Below are positions 40,304 to 42,150 of a stretch of 42,150 nucleotides of DNA, in pieces (position 1 is the first letter of the stretch; every line of letters begins with the position of its first letter). The DNA lies in IMG/VR virus record IMGVR_UViG_3300025853_000194, positions 1 to 42,150 of that record; one strand, given 5' to 3'. Both the position numbers and the translations under genes were made by a program. This DNA comes from a virus. A model generated the notes under the pieces. The model was not told the origin of the DNA. It saw only the letters and a program-made list of their open reading frames with translations, and did no database searches.

Positions 40304-41016
40304 TAGAGAATAGAATAATAAATAATTGTCTTTTTTTTGATGTTGAAACTGCTACTGGTTATAGAAGCTTTGGATCTCTTTCTGAAGATAACCCCAGGAT
40401 GGCTTCTCTATGGAGTAAACGATGTGACTATTACAGAAGATCTGATGAGAAGCTTTCAAAGCTAAGCGATGCCGAGATATATCTCGAGAAAGCAAGTTTG
40501 GAGCCTGAATTTTCTAGGATTGTGTGCATCTCCTTTGGTCTGATTGAGGATAACGGGTCTAGTAGATTTATATCCTTCTATGGATCTGATGAAGTGGATA
40601 TTCTGGAGAAGTCTTCGAAGGTTTTTAATAATGCTTCGGCTAAGGGAATGAAGTTGTGTGGACATAACATAAAGGGATTCGATGTTCCGTGTATATCTAA
40701 ACGTATGCTATTTAATGGTATTAAAGATCTACCAAGATCTCTAGTTATATGGGATAAAAAACCATGGGATCTCCCATTCTTAGATACGTCCGAGATCTTT
40801 GCTTTTGGTAGTTGGGTACAACAGAAGTATTTAAGTCTAGATCTCCTATCCTGTGCACTTGATATAGATTCTCCTAAAGATGATATCGACGGGTCTATGG
40901 TGTCTGGTCTGTTTTGGGGCGGCGAAGATAATCAAGAATCCTTGGAAAGAATAAAGGAATATTGTGAGAGAGATGTAGATACAGTGATAAAAACATTGCA
41001 GAAGATATCTTCCTAG
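40300..41016 (+). CDS. DEDD-family 3'-5' exonuclease (DnaQ/PolB-exo-like)
   Basis: The protein has 238 residues from ATG 40300, overlapping the glycosylase stop by 4 bases; ATG 40276 would add eight and is less likely. Exo I is LFFDVETA (D14, E16), Exo II is KLCGHNIKGFDVPCISKR, and Exo III is YCERDVDTVI, the Y-x3-D (DEDDy) pattern. It resembles predicted 3'-5' exonucleases related to the PolB proofreading domain. It is probably a stand-alone repair or proofreading nuclease acting with the upstream glycosylase. Confidence 0.82.
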   Translation: MIENRIINNCLFFDVETATGYRSFGSLSEDNPRMASLWSKRCDYYRRSDEKLSKLSDAEIYLEKASLEPEFSRIVCISFGLIEDNGSSRFISFYGSDEVDILEKSSKVFNNASAKGMKLCGHNIKGFDVPCISKRMLFNGIKDLPRSLVIWDKKPWDLPFLDTSEIFAFGSWVQQKYLSLDLLSCALDIDSPKDDIDGSMVSGLFWGGEDNQESLERIKEYCERDVDTVIKTLQKISS

Positions 41017-41039
41017 GGGAATTTACCCCTGTTATATCT

Positions 41040-41080
41040 GGGATTGTTTGGATATATAAGATTCAAATAATCCCTTTTTT
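41040..41080 (+). terminator. Strong terminator hairpin with GATATATAA spanning stem end and loop
   Basis: GGGATTGTTTGGAT (41040-41053) pairs with ATTCAAATAATCCC (41061-41074): 14 base pairs counting two G-U pairs. The loop is ATATAAG and six T residues follow. This is a good intrinsic terminator after the exonuclease gene. The GATATATAA box (41051-41059) sits at the apex of the stem and in the loop. Confidence 0.85.
41051..41058 (+). promoter_or_regulatory. Candidate promoter (GATATATA) nested in the terminator
   Basis: GGATATATAAG lies 22 bases before GTG 41081. Reading the box from a terminator loop would let the unit end and the next start within about 40 bases. Confidence 0.5.
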
Positions 41081-41872
41081 GTGCTTGAAGTAATAGATTT
41101 TCGACTATTTGTTCTAAATGAAGATAAGGTTGGTCCCTTCTATAACGACGAACTAAATCCCAAATTTTGGGATTTGTACACATCATCTAGTAATACTGAA
41201 AAATGGGTCTTCGATCCCATAGTGAGGAGAAAGCTGCTTTCCATAGCCGAGGATTTTTATGAGAAGTTTGCTGAGCTGTTGCCAGGTGTACCAATAGAGG
41301 ATATACAGCTTACCGGTTCTCTTGCTAACTATAATTATACTGATTATTCGGACTTGGATGTCCATGTATTGGTTGACTTTTCCAAAGTCGATGTTAAAAA
41401 GGATGTCCTAAAAAAAGCGGTTGACGGGATAAGGTTCATATGGAATCTAAGACATAACATAATCATAAGGAATCATGATGTCGAGCTTTATCTGCAGGAT
41501 GTCTCTGAACCACACGCTTCTTCCGGTTTATATTCTCTTCTTAATAATAGATGGGTTAGAAAACCAAAGTTTGATCCACCCGAGGTTGATTCACAGGATG
41601 TTGATAAGAAATTTGAAGGAATAGCATCTGAGATAAATTCTATGCAGACTAAACTCATATCTATGCCTGATGTTCCTTCGGATGCTAAAAAAATGTACTC
41701 CAGGTTAACTAAGCTCAAGGAGAAAATACAGAATATGAGGAAAGAGGGGCTTTCCAAATCTGGTGAGTTCTCTGTGGGTAATCTTGCCTTTAAAAAGCTC
41801 AGAAACGAGGGATATATAGAAAAGATAATTAATTTAATATCCCAATCTTATGAGAGGATATACTCCGAATAA
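41081..41872 (+). CDS. Nucleotidyltransferase-fold protein (Pol beta-like)
   Basis: The 263-residue protein starts at GTG 41081. The core is LTGSLANYNYTDYSDLDVHVLVDF (about 85-108), the hG[GS]-x9-13-D-x-D metal motif of Pol beta-type nucleotidyltransferases; a third acidic residue may lie in HDVELYLQD. The C-terminal half is a helical domain with coiled-coil character (KFEGIASEINSMQTKLISM ... TKLKEKIQNMRKEG). Similar proteins are common and uncharacterised in T4-like phages; the substrate is unknown. The start abuts the T-run of a terminator. Confidence 0.72.
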   Translation: MLEVIDFRLFVLNEDKVGPFYNDELNPKFWDLYTSSSNTEKWVFDPIVRRKLLSIAEDFYEKFAELLPGVPIEDIQLTGSLANYNYTDYSDLDVHVLVDFSKVDVKKDVLKKAVDGIRFIWNLRHNIIIRNHDVELYLQDVSEPHASSGLYSLLNNRWVRKPKFDPPEVDSQDVDKKFEGIASEINSMQTKLISMPDVPSDAKKMYSRLTKLKEKIQNMRKEGLSKSGEFSVGNLAFKKLRNEGYIEKIINLISQSYERIYSE

Positions 41873-41888
41873 AACTAAATGATCTGAT

Positions 41889-42150
41889 ATGATATTAGCT
41901 TACAAAAAAGGACTCACATACAAGGGAACTGTAGGTGGGGAAGAACCAGGATCAGAGGAAAACATTTTCCCCCTTATGAATTTACCTCTTTCTATGGAGG
42001 GAGAGGAAATGGAATTGAATGATTTCCAATGGTGGTCTTACACAGATAAGTGGAAAAAATGGCTAGATGCAAACCCCAGAGAGTGGCAAGCTGAATCTGA
42101 GGATAGAAGATATAAAAAAGCTAAGGCCCTATTAGAGAGCGCAACCAATT
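41889..42150 (+). CDS. Unknown protein, 3' truncated by window edge
   Basis: The frame is open from ATG 41889 to the right edge (87 residues: MILAYKKGLTYKGTVGGEEPG..., Trp-rich FQWWSYTDKWKKWLDANPREWQAE). It is Glu/Lys/Trp-rich with no recognised family. It follows the nucleotidyltransferase stop by 16 bases; a GGATATATAGAAAAG sequence inside that gene, about 70 bases upstream, could serve as promoter. Confidence 0.55.
   Translation, partial: MILAYKKGLTYKGTVGGEEPGSEENIFPLMNLPLSMEGEEMELNDFQWWSYTDKWKKWLDANPREWQAESEDRRYKKAKALLESATN

Noticed and set aside
41081-41872. Nucleotidyltransferase as the ADP-heptose adenylyltransferase
   Set aside because: Its GS...DxD motif is of the Pol beta type, not the HxGH type of HldE/HldC, so I did not add it to the heptose pathway.
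1-42150. tRNA genes, prophage integrase or attachment sites
   Set aside because: No cloverleaf-like GGTTCRANTCC segment, integrase or flanking direct repeat was found by reading the gaps, which are all short.

Overview
The window is part of the genome of a large, AT-rich, contractile-tailed (T4-like, myovirus-type) bacteriophage. All 46 genes I can support lie on the + strand, are tightly packed and often overlap by 1 to 20 bases. T4-type hallmarks are present: small and large terminase (gp16, gp17), tail sheath (gp18), tail tube (gp19, twice), gp26-type baseplate protein, portal (gp20, twice), head-completion protein gp4, late sigma factor gp55, ATP-dependent DNA ligase, clamp loader gp44 and an RNase H-type 5' nuclease. 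Most ATG starts have A/T-rich leaders and no Shine-Dalgarno sequence, which is typical of Bacteroidota and their phages. A Bacteroidota host is therefore my inference, not something shown directly.

Layout. (1) 1-5268: the end of a fibre-like protein with 18 perfect Gly-X-Ser triplets, followed by a likely modification cassette: a GAMT-like methyltransferase, a DUF6445-like oxygenase-fold protein, a GT4 glycosyltransferase and a glycosyltransferase of the bacterial autotransporter heptosyltransferase (TibC/AAH) type. (2) 5336-18048: late morphogenesis genes in T4 order (large neck/fibre-like protein, terminase, sheath, two tubes, gp26-like, tape-measure-like). (3) 18131-23728: dCMP deaminase, an ECF-type sigma factor with a coupled membrane protein, a PD-(D/E)XK nuclease, membrane proteins and two paralogous virion proteins. 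(4) 23820-31495: a 910-residue repeat-tailed protein with a candidate programmed -1 frameshift, the gp55-like sigma factor, gp4 and two tandem portal paralogs. (5) 31529-32299: a PfkB kinase closest to the heptose-7-phosphate kinase domain of HldE. (6) 32399-42150: replication and repair (ligase, clamp loader, guanylate-kinase-like NMP kinase, 5' nuclease, UVDE-like protein, zincless Fpg/Nei glycosylase, DEDD exonuclease, nucleotidyltransferase), plus small unknowns.

A recurring box, GATATATA, lies about 16 to 80 bases upstream of many genes that start a transcription unit. It resembles the T4 late promoter (TATAAATA) and is a plausible target of one of the two phage sigma factors. Several copies lie inside or beside inverted repeats, and one forms part of the loop of a strong terminator hairpin.

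The most interesting hypothesis is a phage-encoded protein-heptosylation system: a sugar kinase of ADP-heptose synthesis plus a TibC-type O-heptosyltransferase, with the Ser-rich Gly-X-Ser fibre next door as a candidate acceptor. Next come the duplicated portal, the canonical A AAA AAC slippery site that would add about 60 residues to the 910-residue protein, and the pairing of a shortened gp55 with an ECF-like sigma factor. No tRNA, CRISPR array, insertion sequence or attachment site was seen, and no gene-free stretch exceeds 300 bases.
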